Assembly: GCF_036226365.1 (NCBI RefSeq)
Contig: NZ_CP108462.1
Span: forward strand, 7,038,501 to 7,102,500
From: Streptomyces sp. NBC_01262
Lineage (GTDB): Bacteria > Actinomycetota > Actinomycetes > Streptomycetales > Streptomycetaceae
DNA length: 64,000 nucleotides
Direction: 5' to 3'
Every line of letters begins with the position of its first letter. Within the stretch, counting starts at the first letter, position 1. The position numbers and the translations under genes are program-made. The notes beneath the pieces are model-generated. The model did no database searches and was not told the origin of the DNA. It worked only from the letters and a program-made list of their open reading frames with translations. This document shows positions 9,159-17,607 of this stretch, piece by piece.

Positions 9159-11024
9159 TCAGCCGACGATGCGGTGCGTGGTCCAGAACGAGGTCAGGTC
9201 CGTGGTCGTGGCGGCCTGGGCGGCCGCCTTGAACTCGGCCGTGGTCGAGACGCCGTACCAGTGCGAAGTGGCGTAGTCCTTCAGCAGTTTGGCCATGACG
9301 GTGTCGCCGAGGAGCCGCCGCAGGTCGTGCAGGGCGCACTTGCCGTAGCCGTAGACGACGGTGGAGTACCGGGAGGAGTGGGCGTCCCAGTAGGCCATCG
9401 AGTTGGTGATGTTCTCCGCCGTCGAGGCCCACGAGACGCTGCTCCAGCAGCTGGTGCCGGTCTTGCTCAGCGCGAGGTCGGTGGCGTAGTCGGTGAACGC
9501 CTCATCCAGCCAGGGGCTGTTGTACTCGTCGTCGCCGACGATCCCGTAGAACCACTGGTGGCCGATCTCGTGGGTGAGTGCCGTGGTGCTGACCAGGTCG
9601 AGGACGAACCCGGGGTACTCCATGCCGCCGAACCAGAAGTTGTTGTCGATCACGGCGTCCAGCTCGCCGTAGGGGTAGGCGCCGAAGCGTGCCGCATGGG
9701 CGTCCACGGCGGTCTTGGCGGTGGTGAGCATGGACTGGGCGTTGGCCGAGCTGATGCCCGAGACGGAGTAGACGTTGATCGGGGTGCCGGCGGTCGAGGT
9801 GCCGGAGATCTTGCTGAAGGGGCCGGCCGCCCAGGCGAAGTCACGGACCTTGGAGGCCGTGGCGGTGGTGACCGTACGCCCGCTGGAGCCGGCGGTGTCG
9901 ACCGAGGCGCCGGTGGCGGGCACCAGCAGGGTGGTCGGGTGGTCGAGGGTCACCTTGAAGTCGGCGGCCAGCGAGTAGAACGACTCGCCGTTGTTGGTGT
10001 ACGGGTCCAGGTGCCAGCCCGATCCGTCCTTGACCGCCAGTACGGGCAGGGCGTTGCCGATCATGCTGAACGCGCCGTCGTAGCCGAACCGGTCGGCGCC
10101 GCTGGGCACGGTGATGCCCAGGTCGAAGCCGATCGTGGCGCTCTGCCCCTGTGCCAGTGGCGTCGGCAGGGCGATCTGCAGGGCCGTGCAGGCGACCGAG
10201 AGGGCGCCCGCGGTGCCGCCGGTGACATTGCTGACCGTGATCGGCATGGCGGAGCAGGTGCCGTGGTAGTTGTCCCACAGCCTCAGGTACACCTCGCTGA
10301 GCGCGGTGGCAGAGGCGTTGGTGAAGGTCGCGCTCTCGTGCCCGGTCCACACGGTGCCGGCCGTGTTGCTGCTGAGGCTGACGGTGTACGCGGGCGCGGC
10401 CGGGGTGCGGGTGGAGTCCGCGGGCGGGGTGGTCGTGTCACCCGAGGTGCTGAGGGCGATGTCGTCGAGGACGAAGCTCGTCTGGAGGCTGGAGTCCTCG
10501 GTGCCGGTGAAGGCCAGGCTCACGGTCTGCCCCGCGAACGCCGACACGTCGAACGACTTCTGCGCGTAGCCGGTGGCCTTGTTGAGGTTCGAGTACGTGG
10601 CCAGCGTCGTGGTGCCGATCTTCGCCGTCAGCTTGTCGTACGCGGTGGACGAGGTCGTCTCGGCGGTGCCGATGTGCAGCCAGAAGGTGAGGGTGGCGGT
10701 GGCGCATCCGGACGGGATGGTGACGCTCTGGGAGAGCGTGTCGGTGTGCGTACTGCCGACACCGTTCAGCCAGGCGTAGCTGGTGCCGCCGTGGGCGCTC
10801 TGGCCGGTGCTGCTGGTGATCACGGTGGTCGACGACTGGGTCCACGGCGAAGTGCCGCTCTCGAAGTCGCCGTTGGTGACCACCTGGGCCGGGGTGCAGG
10901 CGGCGGCGGCCAGCGGGGCGGTGGGCGGCGCGGCGGCCGCCGAGGGGATGGGAAGCGAGGCCGCGGCCAACGCGAAGACGGCAAATGCGCTCGCGACGAG
11001 GACCTTGTGGGGGGTCGGTCTCAC
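9159..11024 (-). CDS. Secreted M1-type zinc metallopeptidase with N-terminal jelly-roll domain
   Basis: 621 residues from GTG 11024, chosen because AAAGGAG lies just upstream; a longer frame exists but lacks a ribosome site. A Sec signal peptide ends near SAAAA (about 32). Residues 40-190 look like a carbohydrate- or protein-binding jelly roll (opening TNGDFESG, as in proprotein/CBM-like domains). A beta-rich M1 N-domain follows. The catalytic zinc site is HEIGH at 485-489 with the third ligand in LDEAF (Glu508), 18 residues later as in M1 aminopeptidases. The exopeptidase loop is GGMEYPG instead of GAMEN. It probably trims peptides outside the cell. It stands downstream of, and on the same strand as, the RIP-pectinesterase gene, with a terminator hairpin between. 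Confidence 0.88.
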   Translation of the reverse strand: MRPTPHKVLVASAFAVFALAAASLPIPSAAAAPPTAPLAAAACTPAQVVTNGDFESGTSPWTQSSTTVITSSTGQSAHGGTSYAWLNGVGSTHTDTLSQSVTIPSGCATATLTFWLHIGTAETTSSTAYDKLTAKIGTTTLATYSNLNKATGYAQKSFDVSAFAGQTVSLAFTGTEDSSLQTSFVLDDIALSTSGDTTTPPADSTRTPAAPAYTVSLSSNTAGTVWTGHESATFTNASATALSEVYLRLWDNYHGTCSAMPITVSNVTGGTAGALSVACTALQIALPTPLAQGQSATIGFDLGITVPSGADRFGYDGAFSMIGNALPVLAVKDGSGWHLDPYTNNGESFYSLAADFKVTLDHPTTLLVPATGASVDTAGSSGRTVTTATASKVRDFAWAAGPFSKISGTSTAGTPINVYSVSGISSANAQSMLTTAKTAVDAHAARFGAYPYGELDAVIDNNFWFGGMEYPGFVLDLVSTTALTHEIGHQWFYGIVGDDEYNSPWLDEAFTDYATDLALSKTGTSCWSSVSWASTAENITNSMAYWDAHSSRYSTVVYGYGKCALHDLRRLLGDTVMAKLLKDYATSHWYGVSTTAEFKAAAQAATTTDLTSFWTTHRIVG

Positions 11025-11141
11025 ACGAAACTCCTTTGGAGCGGCCGGGGTTCCGGCCTGCGGTCGGGGTGACAGCTGTGGGAAGCCTGTCAGATTTGAC
11101 CGGGGCATGCCAATGGTGTGTTGCGTGAGACCCGGTGGCGA

Positions 11142-11170
11142 GGGCCGGGACAGTCGCTCTGTCCCGGCCC
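11142..11170 (-). terminator. Hairpin terminator after the RIP-pectinesterase gene
   Basis: Perfect 12-bp stem GGGCCGGGACAG / CTGTCCCGGCCC with a 5-nt loop, 34 bp past the stop of the pectinesterase gene and upstream of the metallopeptidase start, so the two genes are likely separate transcripts. Confidence 0.75.
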
Positions 11171-11203
11171 CCGCACCGGTTTCCTACCTCACCTCGGCCG
11201 CGG

Positions 11204-13171
11204 TCAGTAGACCGGGTTCCAGCCGTCGGTGCCGGCCAGGTACTTCTGGGCGGTGTAGTCGGCGGCCTCGGAGGCGGTCATCTGCGGGGCGTTGGCCCCG
11301 ACCCCGGCTCCCAGGCCGTAGTTGCCGTACTCCTTGAACCGGGCCCACGACCAGGGGTAGTCGGTGGTCATGTCGGTCCAGGGGTGCGCGGCGGTGACGC
11401 CGGAGTGCACCGTGGTGTCACGCACCACTGCCTGGGGCCAGGCGTCCGCCGTGTTGTGCCAGGGCCGGCCGAGGTACATCGTGTTCACCGGCACGCCGTT
11501 GGTGAAGATCTCGCTGCCGGTGATCAGGATTCCGTACTTCTGCCTCCAGTCGGTGTTCGGTGCCAGCACCGTGCCGCCGACCCAGTTGCGCATGGCGATG
11601 GTGTCCCGGTCGAACACCGCGGTGGCGTTGCCGAAGATGAAGTCGACCGAGCCCTCGATGTAGCTGCCGACGAAGTACTGCCGGTACTGACCGGTGGCCA
11701 CCGGCGCCTTGGCCAGGACGGTGTCCTGGCGGCTGATGATCCGGTCCTGGGTGAAGGTCTGCCGGTCGCCCTCGGCGGCCACCGCGACGGCCTGGGTGTC
11801 GTACGCGCCGACCTCCGGGTGGTTGGCGGGGTCGAAGGTGTTCTGGATCGTGATGCCGGCGACCGTGACGCCGGGCGCCTTGACGGTGAGAACCGCGCTG
11901 CCCTCGGTGCCGTAGGGCAGGCCGGTCGCGGGGTTGGTCATCCCGTGGGCCCGCTCGGCGGTGATGACGACCTGGTCGGCGGAGGTGCCCTGGTCACCCT
12001 TGATGAACAGGTTGCTCTTGCTCGCCGGGACGACGACCGTCTCGGGGTAGGTGCCCGCGGCGAGGTAGATGACGTGCTGCTCCGTCGAGCTCGAGGGAGA
12101 GGCGTTGACCGCGGCCTGGACGGTCGGGTAGTCGCCGAAGCCGTCGGGCTGGACGTACGCCTCGAAGTCGTCCTCGGTGAGTTTCCTGCCCTTGGTCAGG
12201 TCCGAGTGGTGGGCGGTCATCAGCGCGGCCGCCAGCGCCGCCACGGTCCCGAAGGTGACGGCGCCGACCTCGATGGGAGCCGCGAGGACGGCGACACCCG
12301 CGAGGGCCGCGATCATGAGCGCCCTGCTCATGATGCCCCAGTTGTTCTGCTGCGCCATGAACTGCGAATTGACGGTGAACGGCAGCCCGTTGCCGAACGC
12401 CGTCGCGGTCTGGGCCGCCTGGTTGCGGAACCGGGAGCCTTCGGCGACCGCCACGATCACCTGGAGGATCGCCGACGCCGCGTTCCTGGTCGTGGCGGAT
12501 ATGCCACCGGTGAGGGTGATCACCGCGTTGTCGAGGCTGGAGGGGGTGATCTGCATACCGTCACGAGTGGCGCCCTGCTGCGCCAGGTCGCTGTAGTTCG
12601 CGAGATTCTCGAAGCGCGTGTTCACGTTCGCGCCGGTGCCCGTGCGGACGGCGCCCGGCAGGTTCACGGTCGGGTCCAGCGTGAAGAAGGTGTGCCAGGT
12701 CAGCTGGCTGGCGTCATCCGCGTCCTCGGTCCCCCACCGCCATCCCATGACGTAGGAGTCCGACCGGCGCAGGAACACCCGGATGAAGTCGTAGGCCCCC
12801 TCGGCGTGCAGGTCGACGGAGACGAACGAGTCGGTCCCGGTGGCGTCGGTGACGTCGACGGCGGGACCGCCGTCCACCGAGCGGACCCGGCCGGCGCTGA
12901 TCGCCTGTCTGATGCCGTTGAGCATGGTGGCGTAGCCGGTCTTGGCGTCGGCGGGCTCACTGCTGATGCGCCAGGTGACGTCCGCGCCGGTCGCGGCACT
13001 GGCGCTGTGCAGTACGCCCAGCGGACCGAGCAGGGTGGCGAAGACCGCGGCCACCACCGCGGCCACGATCCATCGGACGGTGGCCTTGCGGCGGGAGCGG
13101 CGGTGCCGGGGCGGAGGCGGCGGCTGCGATGCCCCCGGTGCGGGGAGCCCTGTGATGTCGGTAGCGGACAT
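11204..13171 (-). CDS. Secreted ribosome-inactivating (ricin A-type) domain fused to pectinesterase
   Basis: 655 residues. A basic n-region and hydrophobic core (31-58) form a signal peptide ending near SASAA. Residues 64-285 carry every ricin A-chain active-site landmark in order: Tyr140 in SYVMGW (like AYVVGY), Tyr193 in NYSDL (like NYDRL), Glu244 and Arg247 in VAEGSRFRN (the RIP signature), Trp278 in NWGIMSRA (like SWGRLSTA). This domain is an N-glycosidase that removes the sarcin-ricin adenine of 28S rRNA. A hydrophobic stretch (284-320) leads to a pectin methylesterase domain (333-655) with the catalytic set Gln460, Asp483 in RQDTV, Asp510 in GSVDFIFG and Arg569 in LGRPW. ATG 13171 has GGAG upstream. 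The combination suggests a weapon or factor aimed at plant tissue. Each domain assignment is firm by motif; joint function is inference. Confidence 0.88.
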   Translation of the reverse strand: MSATDITGLPAPGASQPPPPPRHRRSRRKATVRWIVAAVVAAVFATLLGPLGVLHSASAATGADVTWRISSEPADAKTGYATMLNGIRQAISAGRVRSVDGGPAVDVTDATGTDSFVSVDLHAEGAYDFIRVFLRRSDSYVMGWRWGTEDADDASQLTWHTFFTLDPTVNLPGAVRTGTGANVNTRFENLANYSDLAQQGATRDGMQITPSSLDNAVITLTGGISATTRNAASAILQVIVAVAEGSRFRNQAAQTATAFGNGLPFTVNSQFMAQQNNWGIMSRALMIAALAGVAVLAAPIEVGAVTFGTVAALAAALMTAHHSDLTKGRKLTEDDFEAYVQPDGFGDYPTVQAAVNASPSSSTEQHVIYLAAGTYPETVVVPASKSNLFIKGDQGTSADQVVITAERAHGMTNPATGLPYGTEGSAVLTVKAPGVTVAGITIQNTFDPANHPEVGAYDTQAVAVAAEGDRQTFTQDRIISRQDTVLAKAPVATGQYRQYFVGSYIEGSVDFIFGNATAVFDRDTIAMRNWVGGTVLAPNTDWRQKYGILITGSEIFTNGVPVNTMYLGRPWHNTADAWPQAVVRDTTVHSGVTAAHPWTDMTTDYPWSWARFKEYGNYGLGAGVGANAPQMTASEAADYTAQKYLAGTDGWNPVY

Positions 13172-13393
13172 GCGCTGTTCTCCAGGTGATGAGCGGCCGA
13201 TGGGGGCGAACGCCTCTGGTCCGACGACGATGGCGTTCCGGGCGATGCCGTGGGTTTTCCGTCTGACCGCCGTGGCATGGGCGCTCAGCCCCGATAGCCG
13301 TCGTAACGGCCGGGGTTCGCCTCACTGCGGCGTCATGCCGCTCAGCATCGCGGCGCGGACCGCACCGGCACTATGGGTGTTTCTGCGGATCTT

Positions 13394-15643
13394 TTACGAG
13401 ATGGGTGAGCCGCTCGTCGCCCACCAGGCCGCGATCTGCGTGCGGCGGCCGAAGTGGAGCTTGGCGCGGATGTTGTCGATGTGGCGGTCGACCGTGCGCG
13501 GCGAGAGCACCAGCTCGGTGGCGATCTGCCGGTTGGTCATGCCCTTGGCCACCAGCTCGGCCACTTCCCGCTCCCGGCGGGTCAGCGGGCTCTGGACGGC
13601 GGACGCCGCCGGGTCCGGGCTCAGGGCGTACTCGACGGCCCGTCCGGGGCCGCCGTGCAGGCCGCCCTCCGCGAACGCCTTCGCGTACGACGCCGGGCTC
13701 AGGACACCGGTGACCGCTGCCTCGCAGCGCGCGTGGTGCTCGGCCATCCACGGGTCGAACGCGGTGATGGTGATGCCGATGTCCCGCCACAGGGCATCCG
13801 CGGCGCCCAGCAGCCGGGCGGCCTGCTCATGATCGTCTGCTGAGGCGGTGGTCCAGGCGAGCACTTCCAGCATCCTCGCCACGGCCGAGTAGTCGTTGAA
13901 GCCCCGCATGTTCTCCAGCGCGGCCCGGACGAGCGACCTGGCCTCCGCCACTTCACCGCGTTCCCAGGCGCTGGAGCCCAGCGCCTGCAGCACCTGCGCC
14001 CGTCCCCACCGCTCCCCGTTCGCCTCGGCGGCGGCGATGAACTGCCCGCTGGTCTCCGCCGTGCGCGGATCCCCCGCATAGGCCTGGCAGCAGGCCAGCG
14101 CAAGCAGCCAGTCGGCCGCTCCGCGATCGTCGCCCAGCGCCGTCAGGATGTCCTTCGCGTCCTCATACCGGGCGATGGCCTCCGCCAGCCGTCCCCGGAC
14201 GCGCGCTGACACGCCGCGAAAGCCCTTTACGTAGGCCAGCACCATCGGGTCGCCCAACTGCTCGCCCATCGCGCCGGCCTCGTCCAGCCACCGGTCGGCC
14301 ACCGCCGGATCACCCTGCGAAAAAGCCACCCAGGCGGCGGCCACCAGCGCCCGGGCCCGCGCCGGTGTGGGCTCGGGCGCCACCGCCAGAGCCCGGTCGA
14401 ACTGACGGCGCCCCTCTCCGAGGAAGCCGTCAGCGCACCAGTGCAGGCGCAGCGCCGTGGCCAGCGCGAACCTGGCCTGGGGGTCGGCGTCGCAGTCCAG
14501 GGCCGCCAGCAGGTTGCTGTGGTCGGCACGCAGCCGGGCCAGGGCCTTCACCTGGCCGGGGCCGAACCAGCGCGCGTTGATGCACTCGGCGAGGGCGAGA
14601 AAGTAGTCGCGGTGCCGGCGCAGCAGTCTGTTCTCTTCTCCGGACTCGGCGAGTCGTTCCCGTCCGTACTGCCGGATGCTCTCCAGCAGCCGGTAGTACG
14701 GCAGGTCTTCGGCTTCGGTGGTCAGGACGACGGACTGGGCGACCAGCCGGTCGAGGAGGTCCAGCACCTCGTGCTCGGCGATGCCGTCCCCCGCGCAGAC
14801 GCCCTCGGCCGTCTCCAGGCTGAAGCCGCCGGCGAAGACCGACAGCCGGTTCCACAGCAGCCGCTGGGCCGGGGTGCACAGCTCGTAGCTCCAGTCGATC
14901 ATGCCGCGGAGCGTGCGCTGGTGGGGCAGGGTGGTCGGGCCGCCGCCGGTGAGCAGGGCGAAGCGGTCCTTCAGCCGGTCCGCGACCTGGGCGAGGGTGA
15001 GCGTGCGCAGCCGGGAGGCGGCCAGCTCGATCGCCAGCGGCAGTCCGTCCAGGTCGGCGCAGAGCCGGGATATCCGGCCCCGGTCCACCTCGCCGGACCG
15101 GAGCTCGGGCCGGACGGCGGTGGCCCGGTCGAGCAGCAGCTCGACCGCGTCGTGCGACGACAGGGACGGGACGGTGAAAACGTGCTCGCCCGTCATGCCC
15201 AGCGTCTTGCGGCTCGTCGCGAGGATGCGCAGCCCGGCGGCGGCCGAGAGCAGAACCTGTGCCAGTTCGGCGCAGCCGGCGGCCAGGTGCTCGCAGTTGT
15301 CCAGCACGATCAGCGCCCGCCGCCCCGCCAGGAACCCGCGCAGCAGCTCCAAGGCGGGCTGGGCGCCCACCTCCGGCACCCTCAGCGCGGCCACGACGGC
15401 GCCCGCCACCGCCTCCGGCCCCCGTATCGGGGCCAGGTCCACCAGCCACACCCCGTCCGGGAAGGCGTCCACGGACCCGGCCGCCACCTCCAGTGCCAGC
15501 CGGGTCTTGCCGACCCCGCCCGTCCCGGTGAGCGTCAGCAGCCGTGCCGTTCCCAGCAGGCCGCCGACCGTGGCGATCTCACGCTGTCGGCCGACGAAGC
15601 TGGTGAATGCCGCGGGCAGGTGCATGGCTGACGGAAACCGCAT
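13394..15643 (-). CDS. Large LuxR-family regulator with NTPase (NB-ARC/AAA) and TPR-like regions
   Basis: 749 residues from ATG 15643. An in-frame GTG at 15670 would add nine residues including a TTA leucine codon, which would make it bldA-dependent; no ribosome site distinguishes them. Walker A GTGGVGKTRLA lies near residue 40-50 and Walker B LIVLDNCEHLA follows. A middle helical repeat region (about 330-670) resembles TPR repeats. The last 65 residues are a LuxR helix-turn-helix (LTRREREVAELVAKG, then SPRTVDRHIDNI). Regulators of this AfsR/SARP-like STAND design act as ATP-driven transcription switches. It sits 222 bp upstream of the RIP-pectinesterase on the same strand and may control it; that link is inference. 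Confidence 0.87.
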   Translation of the reverse strand: MRFPSAMHLPAAFTSFVGRQREIATVGGLLGTARLLTLTGTGGVGKTRLALEVAAGSVDAFPDGVWLVDLAPIRGPEAVAGAVVAALRVPEVGAQPALELLRGFLAGRRALIVLDNCEHLAAGCAELAQVLLSAAAGLRILATSRKTLGMTGEHVFTVPSLSSHDAVELLLDRATAVRPELRSGEVDRGRISRLCADLDGLPLAIELAASRLRTLTLAQVADRLKDRFALLTGGGPTTLPHQRTLRGMIDWSYELCTPAQRLLWNRLSVFAGGFSLETAEGVCAGDGIAEHEVLDLLDRLVAQSVVLTTEAEDLPYYRLLESIRQYGRERLAESGEENRLLRRHRDYFLALAECINARWFGPGQVKALARLRADHSNLLAALDCDADPQARFALATALRLHWCADGFLGEGRRQFDRALAVAPEPTPARARALVAAAWVAFSQGDPAVADRWLDEAGAMGEQLGDPMVLAYVKGFRGVSARVRGRLAEAIARYEDAKDILTALGDDRGAADWLLALACCQAYAGDPRTAETSGQFIAAAEANGERWGRAQVLQALGSSAWERGEVAEARSLVRAALENMRGFNDYSAVARMLEVLAWTTASADDHEQAARLLGAADALWRDIGITITAFDPWMAEHHARCEAAVTGVLSPASYAKAFAEGGLHGGPGRAVEYALSPDPAASAVQSPLTRREREVAELVAKGMTNRQIATELVLSPRTVDRHIDNIRAKLHFGRRTQIAAWWATSGSPIS

Positions 15644-15701
15644 ACCAGCAGCATATAAGCTCACAAACACCCTTTTGCGGCCACTGCGAGGTCAGCCGCC
15701 G

Positions 15702-17405
15702 TCAGCCGCCGCTGCGCCGCCTGAGCCGGTTCAGCCGCCTGCGCAGAGCCCGCCGCAGTCTCACGGGCGCGGTGCGGACGGGCCGGACCCGGGTGCGTAC
15801 GCCCCTGGGCGCCGCGTCCTGCGGGCTGATGATCAGGCTCAGGTTGCCGTAGCCCGCGGTGAAGTACGGCTTCGCCATCAGGCCGCCCACCCGTATCGCG
15901 GGGGGAAGGCCGGTGCCCTGGGCCCGGCGGGCGCCGAACCGCCGCTCCGAGTCCAGGCCGTGCGCGCGGACGGACAGGTACACGTCCCAGATGCCCTCGG
16001 TCAGCGGCCGGCCGTCCAGGGCGCGGAAGATATCGGCCTTGGCGGTGAAGCCCGCCTGCCCGTAGTCGTACAGCACCTGGCCGCCGGGCCCCAGGCCGTG
16101 GCTGCGGGTGACCTCGGGGCTCGGCTCCACGCGGGCGGGGACGCGCACCTCGCGGCCGTCGTCGCGCAGCCGCAGGACTATCTCGGTGTCGGTCCGGCCG
16201 CTGTCGATCCGCCCGATGTAGCCGTGGCCGCGCAGCCGCAGCAGCGGGCCGTGCGGGCTCTGGGACCAGGTCACGCTGTCCAGCCGGTCGTCCTGACGGA
16301 GCTCGGCGGTGATGTCGTAGCAGAAGTCCGGCACGCCGGCCCGGCCGTCGCGGAAGTAGGGGTAGTCCAGGTAGGCCCGCCCCCGGTCGGCCATCACCCG
16401 GGGCGGCAGCCGCCGCTCCTCGTTCACGGCGGTGACGTACTCGACGACGTGTTCCAGCTCCTTGCGCATGTCGTGCTGGACCAGGTGGGCGTAGAGCCGG
16501 GACAGGGCGGGGATCCGGGCGGCGATCTGAGGGGTGTAGTGGTCGTCGAGCTGCTGCCTGGCGATCCGCAGGGCCCGGTCGCGGTCCCGGTCGTCGAGGC
16601 GGAGGAAGCGCCAGTTGAACGAGTCGAGCAGGCCGCCCCGGAAGTGCCGCAGGATCGCCGCCTCCCGGACGGGTCCGGGCTCGGCGGCCTCGACGATGAT
16701 GCCCATCAGCCGCCGGGCCACCTCGAAGCGTTCCATCAGGTCGGTGAAATTGCTGGTGATGTTGCCGTCGTCCGCCCGCTGCACCTTGTAATAGCAGTCC
16801 CGGTCGGCGACGACGGAGACCGCGGACGCCAGCAGATACGCCCTCACCACGAAGAGGCGGTCCTCCCCGATGCGGATGTCCTCGTCGAAGCGCAGCCGGT
16901 GCTTCTCCACGAACGCGCGGCGGAACATCTTGTGCGGTGCCAGGGCGTTCCAGACGGGCGAGTCGGCCAGGTCGGCCCGTTCCACGTTTGCGCCGAACAT
17001 CGACCGCGGGACCCGGTTCCCGTTGGCGCCGACGTACTTGCCGAGCACCACGTCGGAGCCGTTGCGGTCGGCCATGTCCGACATCCGCCGCAGGGCGTCC
17101 GGGCCGAGGTAGTCGTCGGCGTCGAGGAAGAAGACGTACCGCCCCCGGGCGAGGCCGAGCGCGGCGTTGCGCGGGGCGCTGGCGCCGCCGGAGTTGGGCT
17201 GATGGACGACCCGCACGACGGCGGGATGGGCCGCGGCGAACCGGTCGAGCTCGGCACCGGTGCCGTCGGTGGAGCCGTCGTCGACTACGACGCACTCCAA
17301 CTCGCCGACGCCGATGGACTGTTCGAGTACGGACTCCACGCAGCGGGTCAGGTAGGGCATCGCGTTGTAGGCGCCGATGATCACGCTGACAATGGGTTCT
17401 GGCAC
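15702..17405 (-). CDS. Family-2 glycosyltransferase, cytosolic, with C-terminal beta domain
   Basis: 567 residues from GTG 17405 (GGGGGAA upstream). The N-terminal 250 residues are a GT-A fold: VSVIIGAYN, VVVDDGSTDGT, and the DxD-type FLDADDYLG near 92-99, with GEDRLFVVRAYLL as the acceptor-site acidic motif. A helical middle and a beta-rich C-terminal part (about 370-540) resemble the teichoic-acid and CDP-glycerol related GT2 proteins that decorate wall polymers. The C-terminus is strongly basic (RLRRALRRRLNRLRRR), possibly for membrane association. Divergent from the phosphatase at 17608 with 202 bp between. Likely adds a sugar to a cell-wall glycopolymer; acceptor unknown. Confidence 0.85.
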   Translation of the reverse strand: MPEPIVSVIIGAYNAMPYLTRCVESVLEQSIGVGELECVVVDDGSTDGTGAELDRFAAAHPAVVRVVHQPNSGGASAPRNAALGLARGRYVFFLDADDYLGPDALRRMSDMADRNGSDVVLGKYVGANGNRVPRSMFGANVERADLADSPVWNALAPHKMFRRAFVEKHRLRFDEDIRIGEDRLFVVRAYLLASAVSVVADRDCYYKVQRADDGNITSNFTDLMERFEVARRLMGIIVEAAEPGPVREAAILRHFRGGLLDSFNWRFLRLDDRDRDRALRIARQQLDDHYTPQIAARIPALSRLYAHLVQHDMRKELEHVVEYVTAVNEERRLPPRVMADRGRAYLDYPYFRDGRAGVPDFCYDITAELRQDDRLDSVTWSQSPHGPLLRLRGHGYIGRIDSGRTDTEIVLRLRDDGREVRVPARVEPSPEVTRSHGLGPGGQVLYDYGQAGFTAKADIFRALDGRPLTEGIWDVYLSVRAHGLDSERRFGARRAQGTGLPPAIRVGGLMAKPYFTAGYGNLSLIISPQDAAPRGVRTRVRPVRTAPVRLRRALRRRLNRLRRRSGG

Positions 17406-17607
17406 AGATTCCCCCCGGAGTGGGCCACGGCGACCGGCGGACCGGTCATGAACGTCAGGTAAAGCGGAGCGCTCGTTTTGGTCAACGAATCGTTCAGCAG
17501 GAGTACAGACCGTTCAGGCGGCTCCCGGGTTGTACGAGCGGGGAGATCATCCCGGCGGGCCGGCCGGCCGGGTTGTTGGCGGCCCGGAGCGGGGCGACAC
17601 TGATCAC

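Noticed and set aside
11135..13189. 684-residue plus-strand frame opposite the RIP-pectinesterase
   Set aside because: Shadow frame; the minus frame has signal peptide and two sets of catalytic residues.
14901..17462. Long plus-strand frame (853 residues) over the LuxR-type and glycosyltransferase genes
   Set aside because: Antisense to two clear genes with domain motifs; composition biased to Arg/Ala/Gly as in frame shadows.
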